Shown here: one piece after another, positions 6,029-6,565 of the stretch
How positions within the stretch are numbered: the first letter of the stretch is position 1
Layout of the letters: each line of letters begins with the position of its first letter
Assembly (NCBI GenBank): GCA_934418055.1
Contig: CAKRWX010000141.1
Coordinates: 1-6,565 of the forward strand
Direction of reading: 5' to 3'
Length of the DNA: 6,565 nucleotides
From: an uncultured Lachnospiraceae bacterium
GTDB lineage: Bacteria; Bacillota; Clostridia; Lachnospirales; Lachnospiraceae
Notes under the pieces: model-generated
The model's input: only the letters and a program-made list of their open reading frames with translations
Databases searched by the model: none
What the model was told of the DNA's origin: nothing
Translations under genes and position numbers: made by a program

Positions 6029-6078
6029 AACAGCCACCCCTCGTGTGCCATCCACCACACCGGGGAGTGGCTGTTTTT
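6029..6078 (+). terminator. Rho-independent terminator after the exported protein gene
   Basis: AACAGCCAC (6029-6037) pairs with GTGGCTGTT (6067-6075). The stem continues with CCCT (6038-6041) against GGGG (6062-6065) and GTGTG (6043-6047) against CACAC (6056-6060), interrupted by a bulged A6066 and one C/C mismatch. The loop is 8 bases. TTTTT at 6074-6078 follows. It ends rightward transcription 30 bases after the stop codon; there is no T-run for the other direction. Confidence 0.88.
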
Positions 6079-6081
6079 CAT

Positions 6082-6172
6082 GTTTCATAGATGAAACCAG
6101 GTTGTTTGTGCAATGCGTGAACGGCAACAACCGGGAAATTTCATGCTTACGATTTCACGCCCATGTATTGCA
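6082..6172. repeat. Cluster of interlocking inverted repeats, function unknown
   Basis: Within the gene-free stretch 6000-6299 there are three inverted repeats. First, GTTTCAT (6082-6088) with ATGAAAC (6091-6097). Second, GGTTGTT (6100-6106) with AACAACC (6126-6132). Third, TGCAAT-GCGTGAA (6109-6121) with TTCACGC (6154-6160) and ATTGCA (6167-6172), the last two split by six bases. The second and third pairs cross, which in RNA would be a pseudoknot arrangement. The last arm overlaps the -35 of the mtnN promoter. No open frame of note runs through it. It could be a structured RNA, a protein-binding region or remains of a dispersed repeat. Confidence 0.5.
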
Positions 6173-6197
6173 TTTACCCTATTTTTCATGTTACAAT
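6168..6197 (+). promoter_or_regulatory. Candidate mtnN promoter
   Basis: TTGCAT at 6168-6173, an 18-base spacer, and TACAAT at 6192-6197. Transcription would start near 6204, giving a leader of about 95 bases before ATG 6300 that contains the hairpin at 6222-6251. Confidence 0.5.
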
Positions 6198-6221
6198 ACC
6201 CCCTGTAATATGAAAGTAAAA

Positions 6222-6251
6222 GCTCCCGAAAGTCACCGCACGGACGGGAGC
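6222..6251. other. Leader hairpin, possibly a minus-strand terminator
   Basis: GCTCCCG (6222-6228) and CGGGAGC (6245-6251) form a perfect 7-bp GC-rich stem around a 16-base loop that can add a short inner GTC/GAC or CCG/CGG pairing. Read rightward it lies in the mtnN leader and is followed by GCCC and an A-run, not a T-run. Read leftward it is followed by TTTTACTTTC, as for an intrinsic terminator. I do not recognise it as a known riboswitch. Confidence 0.5.
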
Positions 6252-6299
6252 GCCCAAAAAGAATTCGAGAGATTGATAAGATACACTAGGAGGAACTGT

Positions 6300-6565
6300 A
6301 TGTTAGGAATTATCGGTGCCATGACAGAAGAGGTGCTTCATTTAAAAGAGGCGATGGAAGATGTGGAGATCCGCACCATTGCGACCATGGATTTCTATCA
6401 GGGCAGATTAAAGGGATTGGACGTGGTTGTAGTACGGTCCGGTATTGGTAAGGTAAATGCAGCGATCTGTACCCAGATCCTGATTGACCAGTACAACGTA
6501 AACCGGATCATCAACACAGGTATTGCAGGTTCCTTAAGAAGCAGCATTGATATCGGTGATATCGT
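6300..6565 (+). CDS. mtnN: 5'-methylthioadenosine/S-adenosylhomocysteine nucleosidase (partial, 5' part)
   Basis: The first 88 codons are visible; the frame is open to the window edge and the family is about 230 residues long. The enzyme splits the N-glycosidic bond of methylthioadenosine and S-adenosylhomocysteine, releasing adenine, for methionine salvage and detoxification of SAM by-products; its SRH product feeds LuxS where present. The start matches the family closely: G-I-I-G-A-M-x-E-E-V at 3-12, with Glu11 aligning with the catalytic acid Glu12 of the E. coli enzyme. S-G-I-G-K-V-N-A-A follows in the first third, and N-T-G-I-A-G-S with D-I-G-D-I-V near the edge. AGGAGG (6288-6293) is 6 bases before ATG. 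An in-frame ATG at 6210 has no ribosome site and would add 30 residues absent from the family. It is separated from the preceding unit by a terminator, so it is probably transcribed independently. Confidence 0.95.
   Translation, partial: MLGIIGAMTEEVLHLKEAMEDVEIRTIATMDFYQGRLKGLDVVVVRSGIGKVNAAICTQILIDQYNVNRIINTGIAGSLRSSIDIGDI

Noticed and set aside
6092..6119. ECF-type promoter, TGAAAC with CGTG downstream
   Set aside because: The spacer is 18 bases, longer than the usual 16-17, the downstream box is weak, and the TGAAAC is explained by an inverted repeat.
5900..6130. A 76-codon minus-strand open frame across the end of the exported protein gene and the terminator
   Set aside because: It runs through a strong terminator hairpin and a real gene's 3' end, and shows no recognisable protein features.
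6210..6299. In-frame ATG at 6210 that would extend MtnN by 30 residues
   Set aside because: There is no ribosome site before it, the added residues do not look like the family, and AGGAGG correctly precedes ATG 6300.

Overview
The window looks like chromosomal DNA of a Clostridia-class Bacillota, most likely a Lachnospiraceae gut anaerobe (Blautia/Dorea/Ruminococcus-like). The reasons are strong GGAGG-type ribosome sites, mixed but moderate GC, a MurG of the clostridial 'GGGTAGHV ... RGDQILNA' type, an FHA protein with a DUF6382-like N-terminus, and a DUF4367-like membrane protein. The family names are recognised from memory of sequence patterns, not from a search. I see no tRNA, rRNA, CRISPR array, insertion sequence or phage gene.

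Layout, left to right. (1) 1-147: probable 3' tail of an upstream gene, overlapping the next one. (2) 98-1600: cytoplasm-facing, two-TM FHA protein. (3) 1739-3382: rightward run from a strong sigma-A-like promoter (1685-1713): rhomboid intramembrane protease, HIT-family nucleotide hydrolase one base later, and a sigma-70/ECF-like sigma factor 53 bases later. This run ends in a terminator whose left arm lies inside the sigma gene. (4) 3410-4477, minus strand: murG, convergent with the sigma gene, with its own promoter at 4505-4535. (5) 4601-5999, plus strand: a single-pass membrane protein resembling anti-sigma factors, then a small exported protein, closed by a strong terminator at 6029-6078. 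(6) 6000-6299: a 300-base gene-free stretch with the terminator, a cluster of interlocking inverted repeats, a candidate promoter and a leader hairpin. (7) 6300-end: start of mtnN (MTA/SAH nucleosidase), cut by the window edge.

How the parts may work together. The sigma factor, the membrane anti-sigma-like protein and the exported protein look like one envelope-sensing unit in which the sigma gene is separated from the other two by murG, the gene for the lipid II-forming glycosyltransferase. A rhomboid protease lies in the sigma factor's operon and could act in releasing the sigma factor. The architecture is read from the sequence; the pathway is inference. The sensor half of the anti-sigma-like gene is far more AT-rich than its cytoplasmic half, which suggests separate histories or fast divergence of the sensing domain.
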